Source: Chloroflexota bacterium
Lineage (GTDB): Bacteria > Chloroflexota > Anaerolineae > Anaerolineales > Anaerolineaceae
DNA: 50,718 nucleotides
Direction: 5' to 3'
Assembly: GCA_029556265.1 (NCBI GenBank)
Contig: JAKQFH010000013.1
Coordinates: 1 to 50,718, forward strand
Shown here: one piece after another, positions 16,892 to 25,096 of the stretch
How the letters are laid out: every line of letters starts with the position of its first letter
Numbering within the stretch: the first letter of the stretch is position 1
Translations under genes and position numbers: made by a program
Notes under the pieces: model-generated
Told to the model about the DNA's origin: nothing
Databases searched by the model: none
The model's input: only the letters and a program-made list of their open reading frames with translations

Positions 16892-18313
16892 TTATTCCGT
16901 GCTGCGGATGGAATCGAGCTGGTAATAGCTGGCAGCGCATTCATTCACCCAATTTGATGGGTCGGGGGTGAGTTCCATTAATCCCGCCAGGCTGTCCACT
17001 CCCGGAACAAGCAGGCTGCGCGCGCCGGCATCCTTTTGGGTGAGGATGACCGCTTCGCGTTTATCCCAGGCGGCGGCGTGTTTTCGGAAGGTGGAAAACT
17101 GCGCGGGCAGTTGGCTCTGAGCCAGAAACAGGCAGACCAGTGCGCCAATATTCAGCAGGATAAGCGGCGCGTGGGAGAGGAATCCCGGCTGGCGCGCGCG
17201 AAGCCAACCGCCAACGAAGAAGCCTGCGACCAACAAGGCCGCGCTGAAAAGAAATACCGCCCCGGTTTGAGCGCGCTCTTCCGGATAAGCCGACTGGATC
17301 AGCGTGCTGGGCGCGCAAAAAGCGGCAGTCAGTAAGAAAAGCGCGAGCGCGCTTAGCAGCAGGGGCGTGAGGAGCTTTTTGAAGGAAGGAAACGCAAGCG
17401 CGCGCCCGGAAAGGCCAAGCAGCACCCCGAGCAAGAGCGCCGCCATCCGGGCTGGCAGGTAATCTCGCAGGTTGTGGTAAACCAGCGCGGCGGAATGGCG
17501 CAGCGTCAGGTAAATCAGCCTGCCCAGGCCCGGCATCGGCGGCATTTGTTCCAGGCGCAGCCGCGCGCCCGGCTGCAGAGCGAGCAGCACCAGGCCAAGC
17601 AGGCTGCCGGCCAGCGCGCCTATCCACAGCCCACGCTCAGCAGACGCCCGGCGCCCACGCCGCGCCAGAACGCAGAAAACAATCCCAAGCGCCGTAAACT
17701 GCGCAGCCGCGTTTATGGTGGAGAAACCGGACGCTACGCACGCCGCCAGGCCAAACACGACTGGCAGATATCCGGCTGGTTTGCCTTCGCGCGCCTTCAG
17801 GAGCCCTGCCAGGAGGCAATTCAACGCGATGACAGGCAGCGTATAGGCAATACTCCCCGCGCGCCAATAGATAGACTGATACAGATTGGGGAGCGCGGAT
17901 AAGGTCAGCAGCGTGAGGGCCAGAGAGGCCGCCAACAGGCTCAGACGCGGCAAGGCAAGCTCTGCGTGGCGGGAGAACCGCTTTAGCAGCAAGTAAGAGC
18001 TGAAGGTCAGACCCAGAATGAGGAAGACTGGCAGCACGCGCAGCCCCCATAAGCCAAACCAATCAAAAATGCCGATAAACAGCATAGTGGCGTAGCGGTT
18101 GGTCCAGCTGAAAAAGGCGTTCACTTGCGCGTTCCAAAAGCCGAGCGAGCTGAACAAGGCCGAAGAACAGTAGTCATCCGCCAGAGGGCGGGCAAAAACG
18201 CTCAGAATGAGGTAGGGAACCAGGGAAAGAGCCAGCAGCGGCGCCCAGAAGGCGCCTGATTTTCGACCGGCTGAACCGGCTTCGGTAGGTTCATTTTGCG
18301 CTGCGATTGTCAT
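16892..18313 (-). CDS. Polytopic membrane protein, DUF6056-like (possible GT-C glycosyltransferase)
   Basis: A 473-residue protein with about eleven to twelve membrane helices. The first external loop carries FARPLADDYC, the acidic pair after the first helix seen in DUF6056 and GT-C-type glycosyltransferases that use lipid-linked sugars; SIYWRAGSIAYTLPV follows later. A soluble C-terminal tail of about 80 residues (KHAAAWDKREAVILTQKDAG onward) ends in a conserved-looking CAASYYQLDSI. It could transfer sugars to cell-surface polymers, which would fit the DedA and glycosyltransferase genes nearby, but this is inference. Monocistronic. Confidence 0.6.
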   Translation of the reverse strand: MTIAAQNEPTEAGSAGRKSGAFWAPLLALSLVPYLILSVFARPLADDYCSSALFSSLGFWNAQVNAFFSWTNRYATMLFIGIFDWFGLWGLRVLPVFLILGLTFSSYLLLKRFSRHAELALPRLSLLAASLALTLLTLSALPNLYQSIYWRAGSIAYTLPVIALNCLLAGLLKAREGKPAGYLPVVFGLAACVASGFSTINAAAQFTALGIVFCVLARRGRRASAERGLWIGALAGSLLGLVLLALQPGARLRLEQMPPMPGLGRLIYLTLRHSAALVYHNLRDYLPARMAALLLGVLLGLSGRALAFPSFKKLLTPLLLSALALFLLTAAFCAPSTLIQSAYPEERAQTGAVFLFSAALLVAGFFVGGWLRARQPGFLSHAPLILLNIGALVCLFLAQSQLPAQFSTFRKHAAAWDKREAVILTQKDAGARSLLVPGVDSLAGLMELTPDPSNWVNECAASYYQLDSIRSTE

Positions 18314-18514
18314 GGTTTGCCGCCCTGCCCTCCTGTTATTTACGGCTTTTGAATGCCTTGATTATAGCGCCTTTTCGGGTTTCATAAGACCGCACACTGA
18401 AACCGCTATTCCTGGCAAAACCCTGAAATCATGGGGAAAGAGCAGACTGATGAACCTTTCTGGTGTTGAAGTCATTGACACTCCCTGTTCTGTTAATAGC
18501 AATGAAAAAACGGT

Positions 18515-18817
18515 TTGTTCGTGTCTTTCCCCAGCGGCGCGGTTGGGAAACCGGCTGCCCGCGTGCGCCCTGCGGCGGCGCGCGTGCCCAATATTGCCGC
18601 GAAACACGAAGGCGGCGACCCGGAGATTGACGCGGCGCACGAGCACCCTTCAGATATTCTGGATTACTTCCGGGAAAAAGCCGAAGTTATCGCCAGCGGG
18701 GACTGGGAGCGTATGCCGCTGAACTTTATGGATAAAGTGGCGGCGTGTAACACCACCGCGCGGGCGCTGACCGAGCGCAGATTGGGCTTTGTGGCAGCGC
18801 GCAACCTGCACCTGTAA
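18515..18817 (+). pseudogene. C-terminal remnant of an unrecognised gene
   Basis: The stretch from about 18595 to the stop has strong coding codon use and a protein-like sequence (EGGDPEIDAAHEHPSDILDY, then MPLNFMDKVAACNTTARALT) and is closed by an excellent hairpin (18859-18883). Upstream the frame loses coding character, has only a TTG without ribosome site, and an ATG at 18502 opens a different frame (MKKRFVRVFPQRRGWE). This looks like the 3' end of a once larger gene, perhaps frameshifted. I do not recognise the family. Confidence 0.4.
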
Positions 18818-18858
18818 AAAGTCGGGTGCGGGCGGCGCGAAACATAGCGCAAACACCG

Positions 18859-18883
18859 GCGCGGCAGGGATTCCCTGCCGCGC
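18859..18883 (+). terminator. Hairpin closing the 18515-18817 remnant
   Basis: Perfect 11-bp stem (GCGCGGCAGGG with its complement) around a three-base loop, 41 bases after the stop. Only a weak T tract follows. Confidence 0.6.
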
Positions 18884-18963
18884 TAGGGTTTAATCGCCAG
18901 CAAGCAGCCTGTCTCGGGAAAAGATGGCGCGGCTCTCCTTGAAGGTTGGAGGGCTCAACCGGT

Positions 18964-19242
18964 TTACTTTTTCTTATCTTTCCAGTAAGCGTCTGCTTCC
19001 GTCTCCATCTTCTCCAGACGGGTGTAATAATCCGGGAATTCGTTCAGATGGGCAAGGGCGATTTTGGCTGTGGTCAGCGGGTCGTCATTGGTGACGTTCG
19101 TGTGTGGGTCTACCAAACCGTGCTCCAGCTCCACGTTAATCCCCATGGTGAACTGCTCCACGTCAAAATGCGTCCAATCCACACCCAATCTTTCCGCTTG
19201 CAATTTTGCTTCTTCCGGCGAGAAATGCTTCTTTGCGGACAT
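18964..19242 (-). CDS. DUF5661-family small protein
   Basis: A 92-residue, probably cytoplasmic, acidic helical protein. It contains FSPEEAKLQAERLGVDWTHF and then KIALAHLNEFPDYYTRLEKM, the conserved tail of DUF5661 proteins, whose function is unknown. I start at the second ATG (19242), which has AAGGAG nine bases upstream; the ATG at 19260 would overlap that ribosome site. Stands alone. Confidence 0.75.
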   Translation of the reverse strand: MSAKKHFSPEEAKLQAERLGVDWTHFDVEQFTMGINVELEHGLVDPHTNVTNDDPLTTAKIALAHLNEFPDYYTRLEKMETEADAYWKDKKK

Positions 19243-19953
19243 AATGTAAGTCTCCTTCATTCAGCAGTTGTATGTAATTGTAAACCTCATTTTGCAGGAA
19301 ACGCAGCTTAGTATAAATCGTAACGAACGTCGCAAACAGCGCAAACCAAAAATCACACTTACCGCGTGCCAGTTTCCTCCCAGAAAGCCGGTTGACCTTC
19401 CTTAAAATATGGTTAATCGTCGGGGGAGCGCCACCATGCGGGCTTAGACGGCCGGTGATGACCTGAGGCGGAAGGTTGAGCAGCCGCTGTTGAAGCAAAT
19501 GAAGGGTAAGGAGGCTCTGCTGAGTAAACCGCCCGGTTGCCGCCAGTTTCAGATGGAGCGCGGGTGGAATAGTGTAAGTTGACGGGGCGAACGATTTGGT
19601 TATTAACGCAGAAAGATGTAAAAATTTAGTTCCTTCATCCGTGGATTTCCCCAGAAAAATCAGCCGTCCACGCTAATATTTCCGGCAGGCTTTCAATTAC
19701 CTGCCCGGTCGGTCTATCTCAAAGCGGGCTTCCTCTTTTTGTTCATCACGCGCTTGAGATCTTCCTGACTCATTCGGCGTAATATCGATTCTGAGGCAGT
19801 ACACGGCCTCCCAGCGGAAGAGAAAAAGTGGTATAAATTCGGTTTATGGCTGCTGCCCGCGCGGTTTTTGCCGCTTATATGGGTTTTATACACGGGACAA
19901 GGTTAAAAATCCTTTACTCCCCAATGAAGCAAAAAGGCAGCTAAAGGTTGAAT
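19243..19953. other. Long intergenic region, possibly with a gene relic on the minus strand
   Basis: No intact gene. On the minus strand a frame without stops from about 19675 to 19380 reads like protein in its middle (ALHLKLAATGRFTQQSLLTL, then LSPHGGAPPTINHILRKV), but has no start and runs into unrelated sequence; it may be a relic or chance. AAAGG at 19943-19947 is the ribosome site of the DedA gene. A TATAAA-like box lies near 19832. Confidence 0.3.
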
Positions 19954-20529
19954 ATGTTAGGGTTGATTGGTTCGCACTTCATAAAAGGCTTTTGGATGTA
20001 CCTTCTGTTCGCGCTGTCCGCGATGATCGAAGGACCCCTGACCATACTTACCAGCGGCGCTGGCATCGCGCAGGGCTTGGTGCGCCCCGGCCCGATTTTT
20101 CTCGCGGTGGTGGCTGGTAACCTGGTCGGCGATATTGGGTGGTACAGCCTGGGCAGGTTTGCCAAGCCGGAGTGGCTGTATCAAATTTCACCTAAGCTGG
20201 GCATCAGCGCGGAGAAAGTGGCCGGTTTGCAGGATATCGTGCGGTCGCACACCGGAAAACTTATCTTCCTCGCGAAATTCACTGCCGGGCTGCCAATCCC
20301 GACCCTGATTGCGGTGGGCCTCAGCCGGGTGCCCAAACGCCAATGGGCGGCGGCCTGGATTGGCGGGGAGCTGGTCAAGTCGGCGATTATCATGCTGGCA
20401 GGTTATCTGTTCAGCGCGGCTGTCAAAACTGCCTCGGGAACCATGCAAGCGGTGATTTGGAGTATCACCGGCGTATTGATCGCGGCGGGCTTCGTTTGGT
20501 ATCGGCGGCACAAACACACCCAGGCGTAG
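19954..20529 (+). CDS. DedA-family membrane protein
   Basis: A 191-residue protein of about five helices. The DedA/SNARE-associated hallmarks are present: an early acidic residue in the re-entrant helix (ALSAMIEGPLTILTSGAG), then GDIGWYSLGRF, and the basic GLSRVPKRQWAAAWIGGEL. DedA proteins move polyprenyl phosphate or phospholipids between membrane leaflets; some are undecaprenyl-phosphate translocases. I start at ATG 19954, six bases after AAAGG, because the TTG at 19948 would abut the ribosome site. It is followed 13 bases later by a glycosyltransferase of the type that consumes polyprenyl phosphate, which fits a shared lipid-carrier role. Confidence 0.85.
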   Translation: MLGLIGSHFIKGFWMYLLFALSAMIEGPLTILTSGAGIAQGLVRPGPIFLAVVAGNLVGDIGWYSLGRFAKPEWLYQISPKLGISAEKVAGLQDIVRSHTGKLIFLAKFTAGLPIPTLIAVGLSRVPKRQWAAAWIGGELVKSAIIMLAGYLFSAAVKTASGTMQAVIWSITGVLIAAGFVWYRRHKHTQA

Positions 20530-20542
20530 CGCGGAGAATGCT

Positions 20543-21238
20543 GTGAACCTTCCAACAGAAGGAAATCCAAAAATATTGGTTGTGATACCAGCCTATAACG
20601 AGGCGGAGCGCCTGGGGGCTGTGGCAGCCGCGGCAGCCTCGCATTTGCCGGTGTTGGTGGTGGACGACGGATCCAGGGATGAGACCGCGCGTGTTGGCAG
20701 GGAAGCGGGGGCGGAAGTGTTGGAGCAGAAGCCTAACCAAGGTAAAGGCGCGGCGCTGCGCGCGGGTTTTCGCTATGCGCTGGCGCAAGGCTGCGACGCG
20801 GTCATAACCCTGGACGCGGACGGCCAGCACGACCCGACCGAAATCCCCTTGTTTTTGCAAGCTCTTCAGGAAACAGGGGCGGATCTGATTATCGGCAGGC
20901 GGGACTTTTCCCGCATGCCCTGGGTGCGCCGGCTCAGCAACACCCTCGGTACGCGCTTGTTCTCCTGGGCAGCCGGGCAGGCTGTTCATGACAATCAGAG
21001 TGGATACCGTTTGATTAGCCGGCGGTTGATGGAAGCGAGCTTGCGCAGCGCGCAGCAAGGCTTCGCGTTTGAGGTCGAGATGATTGTGGAGTGTGTGCGC
21101 AGCGGTTTCCAGCTTGCCTGGGTTCCCATTCGCACCATTTACGCTGGAGAAGGCAGCCATATCAGCCCGCTCAAACACGTTGTGGAGTTTGTGCGGGTTT
21201 CCGCCCAGACTCGCAGAAGCCTTCGACGGGGAAAATAA
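20543..21238 (+). CDS. Family 2 glycosyltransferase (polyprenyl-phosphate sugar synthase type)
   Basis: A 231-residue GT-A enzyme without membrane helices, like the dolichyl-phosphate mannose/glucose synthase group. Seen: VVIPAYNEAERL (nucleotide site), VVDDGSRDET, TLDADGQHDP with the D-x-D metal motif, and DNQSGYRLISRR where the catalytic acid usually lies. It probably loads a sugar from a nucleotide donor onto polyprenyl phosphate on the cytoplasmic face. The GTG start has GGAGA five bases upstream and lies 13 bases after the DedA stop, so the two are cotranscribed. Confidence 0.85.
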   Translation: MNLPTEGNPKILVVIPAYNEAERLGAVAAAAASHLPVLVVDDGSRDETARVGREAGAEVLEQKPNQGKGAALRAGFRYALAQGCDAVITLDADGQHDPTEIPLFLQALQETGADLIIGRRDFSRMPWVRRLSNTLGTRLFSWAAGQAVHDNQSGYRLISRRLMEASLRSAQQGFAFEVEMIVECVRSGFQLAWVPIRTIYAGEGSHISPLKHVVEFVRVSAQTRRSLRRGK

Positions 21239-21291
21239 CCCGCGCCCGCCCGGAAATTTCGTGCTCTTCGAGCCTGAGGCGGCACGCGCGG

Positions 21292-22167
21292 TTATGCCGC
21301 GAAAACCCCGCGGGAAGAATTGATGAAGTTTTGCGCGGCAAGCGAGAGATAACGTTCTTTCTTCCAGGCAAGCCCAACTTCGAGGAAAAGAGGTTCGCTC
21401 AGGGGGAGCATAACCAGGTCCGGGCGTTCGGGCACAATATCCTGAATGAAAAAAGAGATCCCCATGCCCTGCTCCACCAGGCTGAGAATAGTTCCAATCT
21501 GGCTTGACGAAAAAAGCACACGCGGGGCGAAGTGAAACCGGGAACATTCTGCCAGAATGCGCTGACGAATAAAGGTGTCTTCCTTGAACAGGATAAACCC
21601 GAACTCTTGCAGCCGATCGAAAGGAACACTATCCAGGCTGCTGAGCGGGTTCGCGCGGGACATGCAGACATGAATCTGGCCGGACTTGACAGGCAAAACT
21701 TCCAGGGTGGGCGGAAGCTGGGAAGTAATCAGCAGGGCAATATCCAGCTCGCTGTTTTCAAGCTGCTCGCGAATTAGCAAAGAACCCTCTTCCATTATCG
21801 TAACCTTCACATCCGGATGCTGTTTTTGATAAGCGCTTAAGAGATGCGGGAAAAGCAGCGCTCCCATGATTGGGGTGATTCCGATTTTCAGGGTGCCGCC
21901 CGATGGGTGCTGAATGTCGCTGATTTCGACGACCGCATCCTGTAAATAGGTAAGGATATATTCAACGCGTGAAAGAAACACCTGCCCCGCGCGCGTGAGA
22001 GTGCCTCTTTTCCGGCTGCGGTCTATCAGACTGACTCCCAATTCCCCCTCCAATTTCTTTATCGCTACGGAAATGGAAGGCTGCGAGACCCGTAAGTGTT
22101 CGGCAGCCCGGGTCATGCTCTCCATCCGCCCGAATGTTAGAAAATACTCCAGTTGGCGCAGTTCCAT
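21292..22167 (-). CDS. LysR-family transcriptional regulator
   Basis: A 291-residue regulator. Residues 1-60 are the LysR helix-turn-helix (MELRQLEYFLTFGRMESMTR, then LRVSQPSISVAIKKLEGELG); the rest is a two-lobe effector domain (GGTLKIGITPIMGALL onward, CynR/CbbR-like). It is divergent from the molybdenum oxidoreductase gene with a 156-bp shared control region containing a 9-bp inverted repeat, the standard arrangement for a LysR protein that activates its neighbour in response to that enzyme's substrate. The inducer is unknown. Confidence 0.9.
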   Translation of the reverse strand: MELRQLEYFLTFGRMESMTRAAEHLRVSQPSISVAIKKLEGELGVSLIDRSRKRGTLTRAGQVFLSRVEYILTYLQDAVVEISDIQHPSGGTLKIGITPIMGALLFPHLLSAYQKQHPDVKVTIMEEGSLLIREQLENSELDIALLITSQLPPTLEVLPVKSGQIHVCMSRANPLSSLDSVPFDRLQEFGFILFKEDTFIRQRILAECSRFHFAPRVLFSSSQIGTILSLVEQGMGISFFIQDIVPERPDLVMLPLSEPLFLEVGLAWKKERYLSLAAQNFINSSRGVFAA

Positions 22168-22191
22168 CTGTTATCTCCATAATTATAAATA

Positions 22192-22213
22192 TTATTTATG
22201 ATACCATAAATAA
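22192..22213. promoter_or_regulatory. Inverted-repeat operator between lysR and the oxidoreductase
   Basis: Perfect TTATTTATG-ATAC-CATAAATAA (9-bp arms, 4-bp centre), AT-rich in a GC-rich context, 25 bases upstream of the lysR start and 111 bases upstream of the oxidoreductase. Its centre fits the LysR T-N11-A pattern. Confidence 0.65.
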
Positions 22214-22323
22214 AACATTCTTGTTATATATAATATCTCATGGTATAGTAGGTTTACTGGCAGAACTGCCATTTCTCCATCAACCATACGGCCTGCGAGC
22301 CGCGCTTCGCAGAAAGGTCCACG

Positions 22324-24993
22324 ATGAAAGAAATCTCACTTACGATCAATGGAAATACCCATACGCTGGTCGTCCCCGAAGATTTGGTCCTGATAGACCT
22401 CTTACGGCGGGATCTGCACCTGACCGGCACCAAGCAATCCTGCGACCGAAAAGGTCAGTGCGGAGCATGCATGGTGATTGTGAACGGGAAAGCCGTCCGC
22501 TCATGCCTGACCAAAGTCGCGAGCCTGGGCGGCGCGGAGGTTATCACGGTGGAGGGCCTTGGCACCCCCGACAATCCGCACCTGATTCAGGAAGCCTTCG
22601 CGCTCTCCGGCGCAATTCAATGCGGGTTCTGCACGCCCGGTTTCATTATGTCCACCAAAGGGCTGTTGGACAAAAATCCTGACCCAAGCGTTGAGGAAAT
22701 CAAGAAAGCTTTTGCGCGCAACCTCTGCCGCTGCACCGGTTATACGAAAATCATTGAGGCGGTGCAATTGGCAGCCCGCTTCTTGAGGGGGGAAACCAGC
22801 CCGGAAGCAGAACGCGCCAGACTGGGCGCGGAAAGCGTGGGTGTGTCTCATGTGCGCCCATCCGCGCTCCTGAAAGCCTGCGGACTGGCAAAATTTAATG
22901 ATGACGTCCCGCTGCCAGAAGACGCGTTGGAAATCGCGGTTGTGCGCAGCACGGAGTATCACGCCAACATCTTATCCGTAGATACCAGCGAAGCCGAAAA
23001 AATGCCCGGCGTGGTCGGCTTTTTGCGAGCCGCGGATATCAAGGGTACAAATCGCCTCCGTCAGGTGGTACCAGATCAACCGGTGCTCTGTGAGGACCGG
23101 GTGCGTTTGCTCGGTGATCCAATTATCGCGGTGGCTGCTAACACAAGGGAACAAGCCCGCGCGGCAGCCGCGGCGGTAAAAGTTCTGTACGAGCCGCTGC
23201 CCGTGCAGATGACGCCGGCGGAATCGCTGGCTCCTGGCGCGTTTGTCCTACACGCCCACGCCCCCGACAACATTTGCTGCACGCAGCCCTTAATCAAGGG
23301 CGACGCCGAAGCCGCGCTGAAAGAAGCCGTCTACGTTTACGAAGGGGAATACGCCACCCAAACCAACCATCAGGCGCCGCTGGAACCGGAAGTTTCTTCA
23401 GCGTATTTTGAAGGTGAAGGTGAGGCACAGGAATTGGTGGTGGTCGGACGCAGTATCAACATTCACTTCCATCTGAATCAACTTAAGGAAGCGCTTGGGC
23501 ATACCAACATGCGCTATCAGGAAGCCTATTCTGGCGGGCAGTTCGGGATCAAGGTATGGATTATCACCGAAGCGATTGCCGCCGCTGCCGCCCTGCACTT
23601 TAAGCGCCCGGTACGTTACGCGCCTACCATGGCGGAATCAATGCTCATCACTACCAAACGGCACGCCTACCCCAGCATGAAAATTAAACTCGCGGCAGAC
23701 GCGCAAGGACGCTTTACCGCCTTATTCTGCGACTTTACCATGGATAAAGGCGCTTACACAGTCAACGGACCGGTTATCCTTGGGCGCGCCATTATGATGC
23801 TGACCAGTTCCTATAATTTCCCCAACGTGAAGGCGTTTGGCAGAAATGTGTATACCAATAACGGGGCTGGCGGCTCTGCGCGCGGAGCCGGGCCGCCCCA
23901 GGTCGCTTTCGCGCTTGAGTCCGCCATTGATATGCTGGCGGAAAAGATTGGTATCGACCCGCTGGAATTGCGACGCATAAATTCTCTGCTTCCAGGGCAA
24001 ACCAAAGGCATCGGTATGGTGGTGGATGAATGGTGCTTCCCCGAAGTATGCGATTCCATCAAAGACGCCTACGACCGGGCGAAGTTGGAAGCGGAGCGCT
24101 TTAATCAGACCAGCCCGGTGATTAAGCGCGGCGTCGGTATTGCCGCGCACTCTTTTGGAATTGGAGGCGCGGGGGATTCTGCCAGATTGACGATTGAATT
24201 GAATCCGGATGACAGCGTCACCATCTTTGCCGCGGTTGCCGACCCAGGCGAGGGGAATGATGCCATGCTCACCCAAATCGCCGCGCATCAATTGGGTCTC
24301 CCGATGGAAAAGATACATCTGTACACCAGGGATACGGATAAAACCGTCTTAATGGGGCCGGCCGCGGGCAGTCGTATGACTTTTATGGCCGGGCATACGC
24401 TCATCAACGCGATTGATAAGCTGAAAGCCGCGATGGAGGAAGCCGGGGCAAGCTGCTACGCCGAGTTGACGGCCGCGGGCAAGCCAACCCGCTATGAAGG
24501 TTTCCGTAAAAATGACGTCCCTGCCGGTCTTGACAAGCACACCGGTCAGGGATACGCGCAGATTTCAGAATGCCACAATATTCAGATGGCTGAAGTGGAA
24601 GTGAACACGGAAACTGGCGCCGCGCGCGTCTTGAAGATGACGGTGGCGGTGGATGCGGGAACCATCATCAACCCCAAAGCCTTTGAAGGGCAGCTTGAAG
24701 GTGGAATGGATCAGGGCGTCGGGTATGCCCTGCGGGAAGAATACATCCTTGGAAAAACCACGGATTATGTTTCCTTCAAATTCCCCACCATCAAAGACAG
24801 CTTTGAAGTGGAGATGATTATTAGTGAAACTCCGCGTGGGAATGGACCTTTGGGCGCCACTGGCGTTGGAGAAATGACTATGGTGTCCACCGCGCCGGCT
24901 GTGACCAACGCGATTTATCACGCCTGCGGCGCGCGCGTGTACGCGCTGCCTGCCACGCCAGAGAAGGTGCTGAAAGCGTTGGCAGCGAGATAA
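22324..24993 (+). CDS. Molybdenum aldehyde oxidoreductase / xanthine dehydrogenase family, fused 2Fe-2S and Moco subunits
   Basis: An 889-residue cytoplasmic enzyme. Residues 1-80 hold a plant-type 2Fe-2S site (SCDRKGQCGACMVIV...C), 85-160 a second one (QCGFCTPGF, NLCRCTGY), and about 180-889 the molybdopterin-binding domains ending in GATGVGEMTMV, which carries the catalytic Glu. There is no FAD domain, so the layout matches the Mop-type aldehyde oxidoreductase of sulfate reducers (about 907 residues) rather than three-subunit xanthine dehydrogenase. It hydroxylates aldehydes or N-heterocycles with water and passes electrons to an external carrier. AGAAAGG is its ribosome site. The cysteine desulfurase pair just downstream could supply sulfur for its clusters or Moco. 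Confidence 0.9.
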   Translation: MKEISLTINGNTHTLVVPEDLVLIDLLRRDLHLTGTKQSCDRKGQCGACMVIVNGKAVRSCLTKVASLGGAEVITVEGLGTPDNPHLIQEAFALSGAIQCGFCTPGFIMSTKGLLDKNPDPSVEEIKKAFARNLCRCTGYTKIIEAVQLAARFLRGETSPEAERARLGAESVGVSHVRPSALLKACGLAKFNDDVPLPEDALEIAVVRSTEYHANILSVDTSEAEKMPGVVGFLRAADIKGTNRLRQVVPDQPVLCEDRVRLLGDPIIAVAANTREQARAAAAAVKVLYEPLPVQMTPAESLAPGAFVLHAHAPDNICCTQPLIKGDAEAALKEAVYVYEGEYATQTNHQAPLEPEVSSAYFEGEGEAQELVVVGRSINIHFHLNQLKEALGHTNMRYQEAYSGGQFGIKVWIITEAIAAAAALHFKRPVRYAPTMAESMLITTKRHAYPSMKIKLAADAQGRFTALFCDFTMDKGAYTVNGPVILGRAIMMLTSSYNFPNVKAFGRNVYTNNGAGGSARGAGPPQVAFALESAIDMLAEKIGIDPLELRRINSLLPGQTKGIGMVVDEWCFPEVCDSIKDAYDRAKLEAERFNQTSPVIKRGVGIAAHSFGIGGAGDSARLTIELNPDDSVTIFAAVADPGEGNDAMLTQIAAHQLGLPMEKIHLYTRDTDKTVLMGPAAGSRMTFMAGHTLINAIDKLKAAMEEAGASCYAELTAAGKPTRYEGFRKNDVPAGLDKHTGQGYAQISECHNIQMAEVEVNTETGAARVLKMTVAVDAGTIINPKAFEGQLEGGMDQGVGYALREEYILGKTTDYVSFKFPTIKDSFEVEMIISETPRGNGPLGATGVGEMTMVSTAPAVTNAIYHACGARVYALPATPEKVLKALAAR

Positions 24994-25015
24994 CAAAGAG
25001 AACGCTTCAACGGCG

Positions 25016-25081
25016 TATAATCGCAGATATCAAGCGCCGCCATCCAAAACAGTATTCGCTTGGGATGAAAGGCCGGCGCTT
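25016..25081 (+). promoter_or_regulatory. Promoter and folded leader of the desulfurase gene
   Basis: TATAAT at 25016-25021 is followed by a nested hairpin: outer stem AAGCGCCG (25032-25039) with CGGCGCTT (25074-25081) and inner stem CATCC/GGATG. The outer stem ends one base before the ribosome site AGGGAAG (25083-25089), so folding could control translation. It may alternatively be the terminator of the upstream gene, but it lacks a T tract. Confidence 0.45.
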
Positions 25082-25096
25082 TAAGGGAAGCTAACC

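Noticed and set aside
20465-21547. A 360-codon minus-strand open frame over the glycosyltransferase
   Set aside because: Antisense shadow of the DedA/glycosyltransferase pair and of the end of lysR; composition is typical of reversed coding DNA.
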